From the NCBI RefSeq assembly GCF_014803385.1, contig NZ_JACYFC010000001.1, forward strand, positions 640,136-704,135: 64,000 nucleotides of DNA, written 5' to 3'. The notes below the pieces were generated by a model. The model did not search any database and was not told where the DNA came from. It worked only from the letters and a program-made list of their open reading frames with translations. Positions 9,201-17,353 of this stretch are shown piece after piece. The first letter of the stretch is position 1. Each line of letters starts with the position of its first letter. The translations under genes and the position numbers were made by a program. This DNA comes from Marinomonas colpomeniae. Its GTDB lineage: Bacteria > Pseudomonadota > Gammaproteobacteria > Pseudomonadales > Marinomonadaceae.

Positions 9201-10530
9201 CTCATTAAATGAAGGAAGTTGTTTTTACTTCACTATCGATTTACCTATCGCTGAAACACCTGTCAAAGAGAATGCTCCAGAAAGGCTGCTAAGAAAACCT
9301 GTACGAGTATTAATAGTAGAAAGTAACTCTGCTTCTCGCGTTATTCTAAGTCGTATGGCTTTAAATCTTGGCTGGTTTTGTCAAAAGGCGGAAAGTTTCG
9401 AGCAGATTATTAACATTGTAAATGAAGAAAGTAAGCAAGGTCGTTCGTTTGATGTTGTGCTGTTAGATATAAAAATAGCAGGCTTTGATGGTCGTAACAG
9501 TATTAAAAAAATGGAGACTGGCTTTGATACATCGATGACGCTGCCTAAGATTATTTTATTAGCCAATGCATCGAATGAAAAAATAGATGATGCCTTGGAT
9601 GCTATTTCAGATTATTTATTAAAACCTCTGACATTGAGTCGCCTGTCTGAAACTGTTTATAAAGCTTTATCGAATAATGATAATTTATTAGACAAGAAAT
9701 TTGGGAAATGGAATAACAATGTTGGTTTAGCAGGGGTCAAACTATTATTGGTTGAAGACAATGTTTTTAATCAGCAGGTAGCAACAGAGTTATTAGCCGC
9801 AGAAGGCGCTATCGTAACTGTTGCTGGAGGTGGCTTAGAGGGCATTAAGAAAGTTATTGATAGTAGATCAGGTACATTTGATTTAGTTCTAATGGATATG
9901 CAGATGCCTGATGTAGATGGTTTAGAAGCAACAAAACTGATTCGACAAGATGCTCGGTTTGACTCATTACCCATTGTTGCTATGACTGCTAATGTCTCTG
10001 AAGCTGACCGGCAGTTATGTTTTCAAGCTGGAATGAATGATCACATTGGTAAACCTTTAGATATTGATCAAATGATTGGCTGTATTCATAAATATGTTAA
10101 TCAAGCCACGCCGCTTAGTAATAATAATTCTGAAATGCTAACTGTCGAAAAGCCAAATGACATACTAAAAGAGCATGAAGATGTTCAATCAATTATTGAT
10201 AGATTTGGTGGCAGTATAGAGTTGTTTAGAAGCGTTTTAGATGGGTTTTTAGTTGAGTCAAAAGGCCTGTTGGAAATTATTGGTCAAGCCGCAGAGCTAG
10301 GAGATAAATTGAAAGTCCGTGAGAGTGCTCATACGTTAAAAGGTGCTGCTCTTACGATGGGGTTATTACATTTTTCAAAGCAGTTAGGCTCGATAGAGAA
10401 ATTACTCAAAACATCTGAAGATAGTCAGGAAGTTGAAACATGCCTTTCTACGATTGATGTTGTGGAGTTAGATACACTTTTACACAATGAGTTAACAAAA
10501 ATATTCACAGAACTCGATAACCTACACTGA
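6256..10530 (+). CDS. CHASE-PAS hybrid sensor histidine kinase with two receivers and HPt
   Basis: Very large membrane hybrid kinase, about 1424 residues. Order, numbered from the in-frame TTG at 6244: transmembrane helix near 16-36, periplasmic CHASE-type sensor 60-300, second helix about 310-335, PAS 350-465, coiled coil, PAS 490-620, a PAS_3-like domain 635-760, HisKA with H783 (NMSHEIRTP), HATPase with N900, DTGIGI and GGTGLGL, receiver 1 with D1075, receiver 2 with D1218 (LVLMDMQMPDVDG), and HPt with H1363 (AHTLKG). This gives a complete internal His-Asp-His relay. Receiver 1 has only one of the two acidic pocket residues (VES instead of VDD/VED). I prefer the GTG at 6256 (GGGA six bases upstream) over the TTG at 6244. 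No DNA-binding output, so a separate response regulator must exist. It resembles the BarA/ArcB-type architecture. Confidence 0.9.
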   Translation: MNKISSENVYTRWVILTLLLGLLITCLFSYKVKINNEKRIAQAVNQASHKIFDDVIAKVRMYQYGLRGVRGVVLTAGENIITKDIFRRYSLTRDINTEFPGTKGFGFIRLVPKNQIESLLQTIRQSGWPDFQIKELSSNFSDRYLIQFIEPLENNEQAIGLDIASEKNRREAANTALLTGEVRITGPITLVQTSGQAQQSVLILMPIYRGGKTPDTLDERKQLGFGWSYAALLMDDVLRDLDLDVTKVHYELFDVTDLDEKVRFYNSGDLSDRQYEQVQSTSLYGRNWESHFSVTAEFIEDLQLSNPFSVLLTGVFISFLSVVIIAMVRVNIARKREVMTYQSRITAVVESSADGIISKNLEGTIVSWNKGAEHIFGYTKEEAIGQNASDLLVPVDLKKEDKLASGSVRDKNESLLIETLRKNKSGADIPVALTLSPIFDMHRRVVGISKSVRDISERKKAEAKIHDLNTNLESQVKTRTLELQELNLLLNDVLEASSEISIIATDKNGIIKLFNHGAQRMLGYSAEEVIGQLTPVTFHVGEEINRRRESIQKETGSYISGDMDVLLFTANSDDYESKEWTYRDKYGETCPVSLVITPMKSNDGQIVGFLGMAMDITEQRNNQQALESARDQLLIATKAARLGVWSWEIGSDALEWNDIMFDIYQYPLALKDQGVTIEQWQDKLHPEEKEEASASWNAIMAGGESYSDIFRIILPDGRVRYIKADAHIEKDNHGNTIRVTGVDQDVTSERELETWLREAKKQADAASASKSSFLANMSHEIRTPMNAILGMLHLAKRTELTHQQDDYISKAQISAKSLLGLINDILDFSKVDAGKLKLESVPFEVESLLYELSTVLSGSSLSNNVELIFDIDKDIPAYLVGDKLRLLQVLINLVSNAVKFTLEGSVVLEIKPMPSPTSDVSRLRIAVNDTGIGISKDQLGSIFEAFSQAESSIARRFGGTGLGLVICRRFVELMGGELRIESSLNEGSCFYFTIDLPIAETPVKENAPERLLRKPVRVLIVESNSASRVILSRMALNLGWFCQKAESFEQIINIVNEESKQGRSFDVVLLDIKIAGFDGRNSIKKMETGFDTSMTLPKIILLANASNEKIDDALDAISDYLLKPLTLSRLSETVYKALSNNDNLLDKKFGKWNNNVGLAGVKLLLVEDNVFNQQVATELLAAEGAIVTVAGGGLEGIKKVIDSRSGTFDLVLMDMQMPDVDGLEATKLIRQDARFDSLPIVAMTANVSEADRQLCFQAGMNDHIGKPLDIDQMIGCIHKYVNQATPLSNNNSEMLTVEKPNDILKEHEDVQSIIDRFGGSIELFRSVLDGFLVESKGLLEIIGQAAELGDKLKVRESAHTLKGAALTMGLLHFSKQLGSIEKLLKTSEDSQEVETCLSTIDVVELDTLLHNELTKIFTELDNLH

Positions 10531-10709
10531 TTAATTAATAATTTAGTACTAGACTGAATTAAGTGTTTTCATAATATTTTGTACAGCTAAAGCGCTACTT
10601 TTTCATACCATTTGATATTGTCTATTAATAATGGATAAATAATAAAAATAGCTTGAGCGTATGTTTTCTTATGGAATAAGTGTTTGATAAAGGATTTCAG
10701 GAGATCGAT

Positions 10710-12029
10710 ATGTTCAACAATGCTTTTAAAAAAGAATGTAATATTTTAAAAGAAAATCTATATTCGTTAAATCAAGTTCGAGAAAGTTTAGATAAAGAAA
10801 TGTTGGTCATAGCATTAACCCCTGATGGTGTGGTCAAATCAGTCAATGAAAACTTTATTGACGAGCTTGGAATACAAAGTGAAGATATTGTAGGGAAAAA
10901 ACTTACCGATCTTGTCCCTTCTCATTCCCGTGATACTAACCATTACAAAGCCTTAGTAAATGCATTAAAAGAAGAAAAACACTGGGCTGGTGCAATAGAA
11001 ATTGAAAAGAAAAATGGGCAAGAAGTCTGGTTAAGAACTATTTTTCAACCAATATTGTCTGGTTCTAGCCATGAAATAAAAGAGTTTTCACTCCATTGTA
11101 ATGACCTAACCCGCACGATTACGAACTCCCGTGAAGACCAAAATATTATATCTGCGTTACAGCGCTCTACTGCGGTTATTGAGTTTGATATGTCAGGGAA
11201 TATTTTAACTGCGAATGGCCTATTTTTGGGAGGTATGGGTTACCAGCTAGATCAAATTCAAGGCAAGCATCATCGGATTTTTTGTACTGAAGAAGAATCT
11301 AGTTCACCTGAATATATACGATTTTGGGAGCGTTTAAATCAAGGGCAGTTTGTTGCTGAACGATTTAAACGAATTGATAGTAGAGGAACTATTGTTTGGT
11401 TAGAAGCATCTTATAACCCAATATCTGATGTATACGGCCGACTTTATAAAGTAATTAAGTTTGCAACTATTATTACAGAGCAAGTAGCGCGTGAAGTGGC
11501 TATATCAGAAGCAGCAGATATTGCTTTTAGCACATCACAACAGACAGATAGAAGTGCCAAAAAAGGCAGTGAAGTTGTTAAAGAAACAGTATCTGTTATG
11601 CACCAATTGTCTGATCAAATGGCACAAGCTGCAGAAGGTATTTCTGAGTTAGATAAGCAATCTCAACTTGTTGGTTCTATCATTCAAAGCATTCAGGGTA
11701 TTGCTGATCAAACGAATTTATTAGCTTTGAATGCGGCAATTGAAGCTGCTAGAGCAGGAGAGCAAGGCCGAGGATTTGCTGTTGTTGCAGATGAAGTTAG
11801 ACAACTTGCTTCACGAACCAGCGCAGCGACAGAAGAAATTGTAGGCGTGGTTATGCAAAATCAAGCACTTGCTGAAAAAGCGGTTGCTTTGATCAATGAA
11901 GGTAAAGCACAAGCAGAGAAAGGATTGAATTTATCCAATGAAGCTGGTGATGTGATTGTTGAAATTCAAGACGGGGCACAGCGAGTTGTTGATGCAGTAG
12001 GCCAGTTCTCGAATAATTTCACTAAATAG
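10710..12029 (+). CDS. Soluble PAS-PAS methyl-accepting chemotaxis protein (BdlA-like)
   Basis: Cytoplasmic chemoreceptor, about 439 residues. Two PAS domains (about 25-135 and 150-265) are followed by a short MCP signalling domain with the highly conserved hairpin tip ([20 protein letters not shown]). No transmembrane segment. The second PAS contains the [10 protein letters not shown] and WLEASYNP blocks seen in Pseudomonas BdlA, which controls biofilm dispersal; that role here is inference. The ATG at 10710 is preceded by CAGGAG with ideal spacing, so the in-frame GTG at 10680 is rejected. It follows the hybrid kinase by 179 bp without an obvious terminator, so co-function in sensing is plausible. 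Confidence 0.85.
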   Translation: MFNNAFKKECNILKENLYSLNQVRESLDKEMLVIALTPDGVVKSVNENFIDELGIQSEDIVGKKLTDLVPSHSRDTNHYKALVNALKEEKHWAGAIEIEKKNGQEVWLRTIFQPILSGSSHEIKEFSLHCNDLTRTITNSREDQNIISALQRSTAVIEFDMSGNILTANGLFLGGMGYQLDQIQGKHHRIFCTEEESSSPEYIRFWERLNQGQFVAERFKRIDSRGTIVWLEASYNPISDVYGRLYKVIKFATIITEQVAREVAISEAADIAFSTSQQTDRSAKKGSEVVKETVSVMHQLSDQMAQAAEGISELDKQSQLVGSIIQSIQGIADQTNLLALNAAIEAARAGEQGRGFAVVADEVRQLASRTSAATEEIVGVVMQNQALAEKAVALINEGKAQAEKGLNLSNEAGDVIVEIQDGAQRVVDAVGQFSNNFTK

Positions 12030-12078
12030 AAATTAGTAGAATACGCCATGAAATGTGATTCATTTCTTGGCGTAGATA

Positions 12079-12113
12079 GCATAAAAAACCGAGCTAAGCT
12101 CGGTTTTTTATGC
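12079..12113. terminator. Strong bidirectional terminator
   Basis: GCATAAAAAACCGAGC pairs perfectly with its complement across a 3-nt loop at 12095-12097, and A- and T-runs lie inside the arms. It separates the converging chemoreceptor and molybdopterin oxidoreductase genes. Confidence 0.9.
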
Positions 12114-12204
12114 TTTTTCTGCTTCGCTTTAAAAGCTCACCTCTGTGAGGCATGCTATATAAACTAACGAGTTATCTTTAATTTTTATCTATAAACAGTA
12201 CTTT

Positions 12205-14529
12205 TTAACTTGTTGAAATAGAAATATTGTTTGTTTCTTCACTGGCTTCTAGTTCAATTGCTATGCTTTTTGAAGTTGGTGTGTTGCTAAACTCACCATG
12301 GCTATCTAAAGGCACTAGGGGATTCGTTTCAGGATAGTAAGCCGCAATATTTCCAGCTGGAATACTATAAGGTATCAGCTTGAAACCATCTACTTTCCGC
12401 TCTACGCCATCATCCCATAGGGTACGCAATGTTACTCGTTGCCCTTCTTTGAAACCAAGTCGCTGTATATCAGCGGGGTTAATAAAGACCACGTTACGTT
12501 CACCTTTTATTCCACGATATCTGTCGTTCATTCCATAGATAGTCGTATTGTATTGATCATGAGAGCGTAAGGTTTGCAGAATGAGTGTTTTTTCTGATAA
12601 CAAATCATGGGCACGTTTAGGCAAAATAGACTCAGGTAATACGTGGGTATGGACAATCGTTTTTCCACCTGGTGTATTCCATTTTCTTTCTCTAGCGCTG
12701 TTACCTAGATAGAATCCACCGTCTTGTAATATTCGTTCATTAAAATTGGTGAATCCTGGCACCACAGCGGCAATATGATCTCGAATAATATCGTAATCAC
12801 TAATAGCCTCAGCCCAATTTATAGGGAAGTCACCTAATGTGGCGGTGGCCATACCTGCAATAATTGCAGGTTCGGATTTTTGTTCTGTACTTAGTGGCTC
12901 TATTACGCCACCAGAAGCATGAATCATACTAAAGGAATCTTCGACGGTGACTTTTTGCTGCCCCTTTGTTTGATGATCTATGTCTGTGCGTCCAAGACAA
13001 GGTAAAATTATCGCTTCTTCACCTACAATAAGGTGAGATCGATTTAGTTTTGTGCTGACTTGTACTGTGAGTTTACATTGTTTAAGTGCAAGCTTTGTTG
13101 CATTTGTATCCGGTGTTGCCGCTGCAAAGTTACCGCCTAAAGCAATAAAGACACCAACTTTACCATCGCGCATTGCTCGAATAGTGTCCACTACCGCTAA
13201 ACCATGATTTTTAGGTGGTGTGAAGTTGAAACGTTTCTCTAAAGCATCAAGAAAAGCAGTAGAAGGGCGTTCGTTAATCCCCATTGTTCTATCGCCTTGT
13301 ACATTACTGTGACCGCGAACAGGGCAAACTCCGGCGCCAGGCTTACCTAAATTACCTCGTAAAGCCAATAGATTTACTATTTCATGAATAGTGGCTACTG
13401 AATGATGATGTTGAGTTATGCCCATTGCCCAAGTGACAATGACTCGTTCTGATGTCGCATAAATATTGGCTGAGTGAGTGATTTCTTCTTTGGTTAGACC
13501 TGATTGTTCAATAATATCTGCCCAAGACGTTTGATTTACCTGTTGTAGGTAGGCGTCTAAACCTTGTGTGTGCTGGTTTATAAAGTCGTGATCAAAAATG
13601 GCTTTGCCTTCTTGTTGCGCTTTTTCTTCCATTTCAATTAATACTTTAACCATGCCTCGCACTGCGGCCATATCTCCGCCAATTTTTGGGCAAAAATAAT
13701 CTGTATTTGTTGGCTTAGAGCCGTTTGTCAGCATTTCAATTGGGCTTTGAGGGTTTTGAAAACGCTCTAATCCTCTTTCACGAAGAGTATTAAAGGTTAG
13801 TACTTTACCTCCTGCCTGCACGACTTCTTTCAGCGTTTCTAACATCCGAGGGTGGTTTGTTCCTGGGTTCTGGCCGAAGACAAACACAGCATTCGCGCGT
13901 GCAAAGTCTTCTATTTCAACAGTGCCTTTGCCGATACCGATACTGCTTGTTAATGCATAACCACTGGCTTCATGGCACATGTTTGAGCAATCAGGGAAGT
14001 TGTTTGTACCATAAGATCGAGCAAACAGCTGATAAAGAAACGCGGCTTCGTTACTTGCACGGCCAGATGTATAAAAAGCGACATTATCTGGACTGGATTG
14101 ACTTTTTAGCGTGTCGCCAATTTGTTTAAAGGCGAGATCCCAAGAAATAGGTTCGTAATGATCTGTTTCTCGGTTGTATCGCATTGGCTCTGTAAGGCGA
14201 CCTTGGTATTCCAAGAAGTAATCGCTTTGTGAGTTAAGCCAAGTAACACTGTGTTTTGCCATAAACTCTGAGTCGACTTTACGTGAAGTCGCTTCCCAGT
14301 TAACCGCTTTTGCTCCATTTTCACAAAAACGAATTTTAGCTGGATCGTGTTTTTCTCCCCAAGCACAACCGGGACAGTCGAAGCCATGGGGTTGATTTGT
14401 TTTTAAGAGCGTATGGATGTTACGAACCGCATTTTCACTTTTAAGCCAGTGTTCTGTGGTGCTCTTTAATGCCCCCCAGCCGCCAGCAGGTCCTTTATAC
14501 GACACATAAGAATTATCTTTTTTGCTCAT
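12205..14529 (-). CDS. FdhF/YdeP-type molybdopterin oxidoreductase
   Basis: Molybdopterin-guanine-dinucleotide oxidoreductase of the YdeP/FdhF-like family, 774 residues (full length for the family). The N-terminus holds C52, C55 and C69 (DCPGCAW and RFCENGAK), a reduced cluster motif typical of YdeP. C185 in SNMCHEASG sits where formate dehydrogenases carry the Mo-ligating Cys/Sec. The C-terminal molydop-binding domain follows around 650-760. No Tat signal, so cytoplasmic. GAGG precedes the ATG. The start overlaps the upstream fdhD gene by 17 nt, which fits a need for FdhD-dependent sulfuration. E. coli YdeP is linked to acid resistance, but its substrate is unknown, so I do not call it a formate dehydrogenase. 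Confidence 0.88.
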   Translation of the reverse strand: MSKKDNSYVSYKGPAGGWGALKSTTEHWLKSENAVRNIHTLLKTNQPHGFDCPGCAWGEKHDPAKIRFCENGAKAVNWEATSRKVDSEFMAKHSVTWLNSQSDYFLEYQGRLTEPMRYNRETDHYEPISWDLAFKQIGDTLKSQSSPDNVAFYTSGRASNEAAFLYQLFARSYGTNNFPDCSNMCHEASGYALTSSIGIGKGTVEIEDFARANAVFVFGQNPGTNHPRMLETLKEVVQAGGKVLTFNTLRERGLERFQNPQSPIEMLTNGSKPTNTDYFCPKIGGDMAAVRGMVKVLIEMEEKAQQEGKAIFDHDFINQHTQGLDAYLQQVNQTSWADIIEQSGLTKEEITHSANIYATSERVIVTWAMGITQHHHSVATIHEIVNLLALRGNLGKPGAGVCPVRGHSNVQGDRTMGINERPSTAFLDALEKRFNFTPPKNHGLAVVDTIRAMRDGKVGVFIALGGNFAAATPDTNATKLALKQCKLTVQVSTKLNRSHLIVGEEAIILPCLGRTDIDHQTKGQQKVTVEDSFSMIHASGGVIEPLSTEQKSEPAIIAGMATATLGDFPINWAEAISDYDIIRDHIAAVVPGFTNFNERILQDGGFYLGNSARERKWNTPGGKTIVHTHVLPESILPKRAHDLLSEKTLILQTLRSHDQYNTTIYGMNDRYRGIKGERNVVFINPADIQRLGFKEGQRVTLRTLWDDGVERKVDGFKLIPYSIPAGNIAAYYPETNPLVPLDSHGEFSNTPTSKSIAIELEASEETNNISISTS

Positions 14530-15361
14530 CGACTATATCCTCGAGTTTAAAAGAAGATGCGAATATTCGGGGTGCATCCTTTTTAGGTAAGTGAATCAGT
14601 GTTAATCCATAGTGTTTTGCTAGTTTTACGGCAAGTGTACTAGGTGATGCTAAATGTGTGAGATGTGAAAGGCCAACCCGTACTGCTTTTTGAATAAGCT
14701 CTGTGCTGCATCGGCTGGACATCAATACATTATGGTTATGCAGATGAATATTATTTTGTAGTGCATAGCCAATTACTTTGTCGAGAGTATTGTGTCGACC
14801 AATGTCTTCCATGCAACAAATTACCTGATTATCTGGATCAATAAGTAAGGCTGCATGAATGGCACCTGTTTTATTACCTAATACTTGATGTTCGAAAAGC
14901 TTTTCTCTCAAAGGAACTAATTCGTTTACTTTTATAGATTGGCTTGGCGCTAATTTAGTTAGCACTGGAATGGCTTGCGCTAAAGATTCTACGCCACATA
15001 AACCACAACCTGTTGCGCCAAGGTGCGCTTGTTTTTTCTGTTTAAAATGTGCGAATCGGCGTGAGCTGATTTCTAAATTAATCGTAATGCTTTCAATGTC
15101 TAATTGGATTCTTGTTTTATCCGTATTGATGTCACGAATATCAGACAAATGTTCAATAATACCTTCACTTAAAGCGAACCCTACGACAAAAGAATCTAGA
15201 TCAATAGGTGACACCATCATAACGGCGTAAGAGATGCCATTAACACTGATAGCCAGAGGTATTTCTTCTACTAAAGGTGTTGACTCTAATCGCGACCACT
15301 CATCACTACGACGAAAAATAAAGTCTTGGTATCCAGAAAAAATAAGCGATGAATTTTGCAT
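14513..15361 (-). CDS. fdhD: FdhD sulfurtransferase for molybdoenzyme maturation
   Basis: FdhD, 282 residues, transfers sulfur from IscS to the molybdenum cofactor of formate dehydrogenase-type enzymes. The signature GATGCGLCG holds the paired cysteines C119 and C122. The N-terminal EEIPLAISVNG block and a later EDIGRHNTLDK block are also family hallmarks. It is the first gene of a two-gene operon; its 3' end overlaps the oxidoreductase start by 17 nt, so the two are probably translated in a coupled way. Cytoplasmic. Confidence 0.92.
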   Translation of the reverse strand: MQNSSLIFSGYQDFIFRRSDEWSRLESTPLVEEIPLAISVNGISYAVMMVSPIDLDSFVVGFALSEGIIEHLSDIRDINTDKTRIQLDIESITINLEISSRRFAHFKQKKQAHLGATGCGLCGVESLAQAIPVLTKLAPSQSIKVNELVPLREKLFEHQVLGNKTGAIHAALLIDPDNQVICCMEDIGRHNTLDKVIGYALQNNIHLHNHNVLMSSRCSTELIQKAVRVGLSHLTHLASPSTLAVKLAKHYGLTLIHLPKKDAPRIFASSFKLEDIVDEQKR

Positions 15362-15795
15362 AGGCTTGAATCTAATTGATGAGTGGAATCAGTCTTTTAT
15401 AGTACGTAGAGAGGAGGCGAGCGTCCAATGGTTTTGTATTGTTTTGTAAATTCTCAATGGTATGTGGAATCTTAATAGCTCTTTTTTAGTGAAGTCAGAA
15501 TATAGCGCTTTTTTATACTTTTTTATTACAATTCTTAGTATTTATCTAGATGTATAAACCACGTATTATGGCGTCAAAAATTAATAGCCAATCGTCTTTC
15601 GTATAAAATTTGTAAGACATTACTCAAATAGAGTATTGAATGTGGTTTTTTACGTGTCGGCAGTAGCAAGTATTATGCTTATGCTACAAAGTACGGCTTT
15701 GGTTTTCTCCATATAGTCAGAATGGGCGAAACTATTTATGTTTCGCATATAGCTAGATTCCTCCTGAGCCAACTTTTGTTTAATAGAGTTCTTTT
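15362..15795. other. Divergent intergenic region upstream of fdhD and the M23 peptidase gene
   Basis: A 434-bp AT-rich spacer. A short hairpin (GCGAAAC 15726-15732 with GTTTCGC 15740-15746) lies in the presumed leader of the peptidase gene, and TACTC/GAGTA forms a small dyad near 15625. A TATAAA-like -10 for fdhD lies near 15395-15400 on the minus strand. I see no ORF with coding character and no RNA gene. Confidence 0.35.
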
Positions 15796-17217
15796 ATGTC
15801 GTTTAGAAAATACCTTACACGTAGTGTCTTTATTAGCACTTCGGTTTGGTTAGTTATCACTGTTATTGTGTTTGTTGTTTTATTTCTTCCTTACAAATTA
15901 CTTGTCATGCAAAAAGATGATTTTAACGATTATGTTTTGCCTAACCGTAATAGTGATGTTGCTGTGCCGCTTAACCAGGTTAGTAAAGAGGTTCCAGACT
16001 TAATTGAAGATGATTCTTTAAATGCTGATAATTACAACCCTCTAATTACGACAGATCCGCTTCAAAGTGTAGAAAAAGTATCCGTACCATTACACTCTAC
16101 AATTAATTATGTCATTAAATCTGGTGATACTCTTGGACGCATTTTTTCTAATTTAGGGCTATCCAGAGAATCTATGCATGCCGTACTAGATGCCGATCAA
16201 GAATATTTGGTGCTTGAACCCTTGTTGCCTAAAGATAAATACGCATTCAAATTAGATAAAAATGGTGAGTTAATCGCCTTAACGCGTCGAATTGATATAA
16301 GTAAGGAAGTGTCATTTGTTAAACATGATAGCGGTGGCTTTTCTTACGAGGAAAACATTACACCAATTACTTATACTCAAAGAGTAATACACAGCAAGGT
16401 GGAAGGAAATTTTTATATATCGGCTAAAAAGGCTGGATTGACTGATGCGAATATTTTGCTTATCCATGATGTTCTTGCAGGTCGAGTTGATTTTCGTAAA
16501 GACCTTAGGGCGAATGATGAGTTTGATTTAATTATCAAAGACGGAACTATTGGTGGTGTAACAGTAGGCACTACTCAGCTGGAGGCATTGCAAATAAAGG
16601 TGAAAGGACAAACTTATCGTGCATTCTTACATTCAGATGGTCGCTTTTATGATCAGAATGGAAATAGCCTCACGCCTTCCCTAAGACGATGGCCTACTTC
16701 TAAGCAATATAGAATCAGTTCACCTTTTAACGCTAATCGACGACATCCAATTACAGGGCATCCAGCACCCCATAATGGCGTTGATTTGGCAACGCCTTCA
16801 GGGACTCAAGTCTTAGCCACAGGCGACGGTGTGGTGACTCGTATTGCCAATCATAAATATGCCGGTCGTTATGTTGTCATAGATTATACTGGGCCATATA
16901 GTTCACGTTTTTTACATCTAAGTAAAATATTGGTGAAAAAAGGTCAGAAGGTAAAACGTGGTCAAGTGGTCGCTTTATCTGGTAACACTGGTCGTACAAC
17001 AGGAGCCCACTTACACTATGAGTTACACATAAAAGGCCGGCCTGTTAATCCAATGACAACCAGTATTCCAACGACTCAATCTATTTCTTCTGATAACAAA
17101 TCGGAATTTGATGGCAATGTTCGACTATGGATAGGAATGATGGCGAAAGATGTGAGTCAAAAACAAGATGAAGGTGACCTTCCCAGTGTATTGGATGAAG
17201 AAGATGTGCTCCCTTAA
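15796..17217 (+). CDS. M23-family cell-wall endopeptidase with LysM-like domain
   Basis: Murein DD-endopeptidase-like protein of the MepM/LytM type, 473 residues. One membrane-spanning or signal-anchor segment at about 17-37, then a LysM/OapA-like domain around 107-170 (YVIKSGDTLGRIF), a linker domain, and a peptidase_M23 domain at about 315-420. Zinc ligands are visible: H326 and D330 (HNGVD) and the HLH motif with H405 and H407. All catalytic residues are present, so it should be active rather than an EnvC/NlpD-type activator. Expected in the periplasm, cutting peptidoglycan crosslinks. Monocistronic, followed by a terminator. Confidence 0.88.
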   Translation: MSFRKYLTRSVFISTSVWLVITVIVFVVLFLPYKLLVMQKDDFNDYVLPNRNSDVAVPLNQVSKEVPDLIEDDSLNADNYNPLITTDPLQSVEKVSVPLHSTINYVIKSGDTLGRIFSNLGLSRESMHAVLDADQEYLVLEPLLPKDKYAFKLDKNGELIALTRRIDISKEVSFVKHDSGGFSYEENITPITYTQRVIHSKVEGNFYISAKKAGLTDANILLIHDVLAGRVDFRKDLRANDEFDLIIKDGTIGGVTVGTTQLEALQIKVKGQTYRAFLHSDGRFYDQNGNSLTPSLRRWPTSKQYRISSPFNANRRHPITGHPAPHNGVDLATPSGTQVLATGDGVVTRIANHKYAGRYVVIDYTGPYSSRFLHLSKILVKKGQKVKRGQVVALSGNTGRTTGAHLHYELHIKGRPVNPMTTSIPTTQSISSDNKSEFDGNVRLWIGMMAKDVSQKQDEGDLPSVLDEEDVLP

Positions 17218-17260
17218 AGGGTGAGCTATTTGATTTAAATAATAGTTTTTGTTAGAAATA

Positions 17261-17298
17261 AAAAAGGACACATCTTTAATAAGAATGTGTCCTTTTTT
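17261..17298. terminator. Bidirectional rho-independent terminator
   Basis: AAAAAGGACACAT at 17261-17273 pairs with ATGTGTCC followed by T7 at 17285-17299. It lies between the M23 peptidase gene and the converging TRAP permease gene. Confidence 0.85.
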
Positions 17299-17353
17299 TA
17301 TATATCACTCGTCGAGCTGAGTGACATATTTCAGTACTTTATACCTATATAAC

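Noticed and set aside
13857-14387. Frames inside the YdeP-type gene on either strand
   Set aside because: Both lie within a gene whose conserved motifs run through the region.
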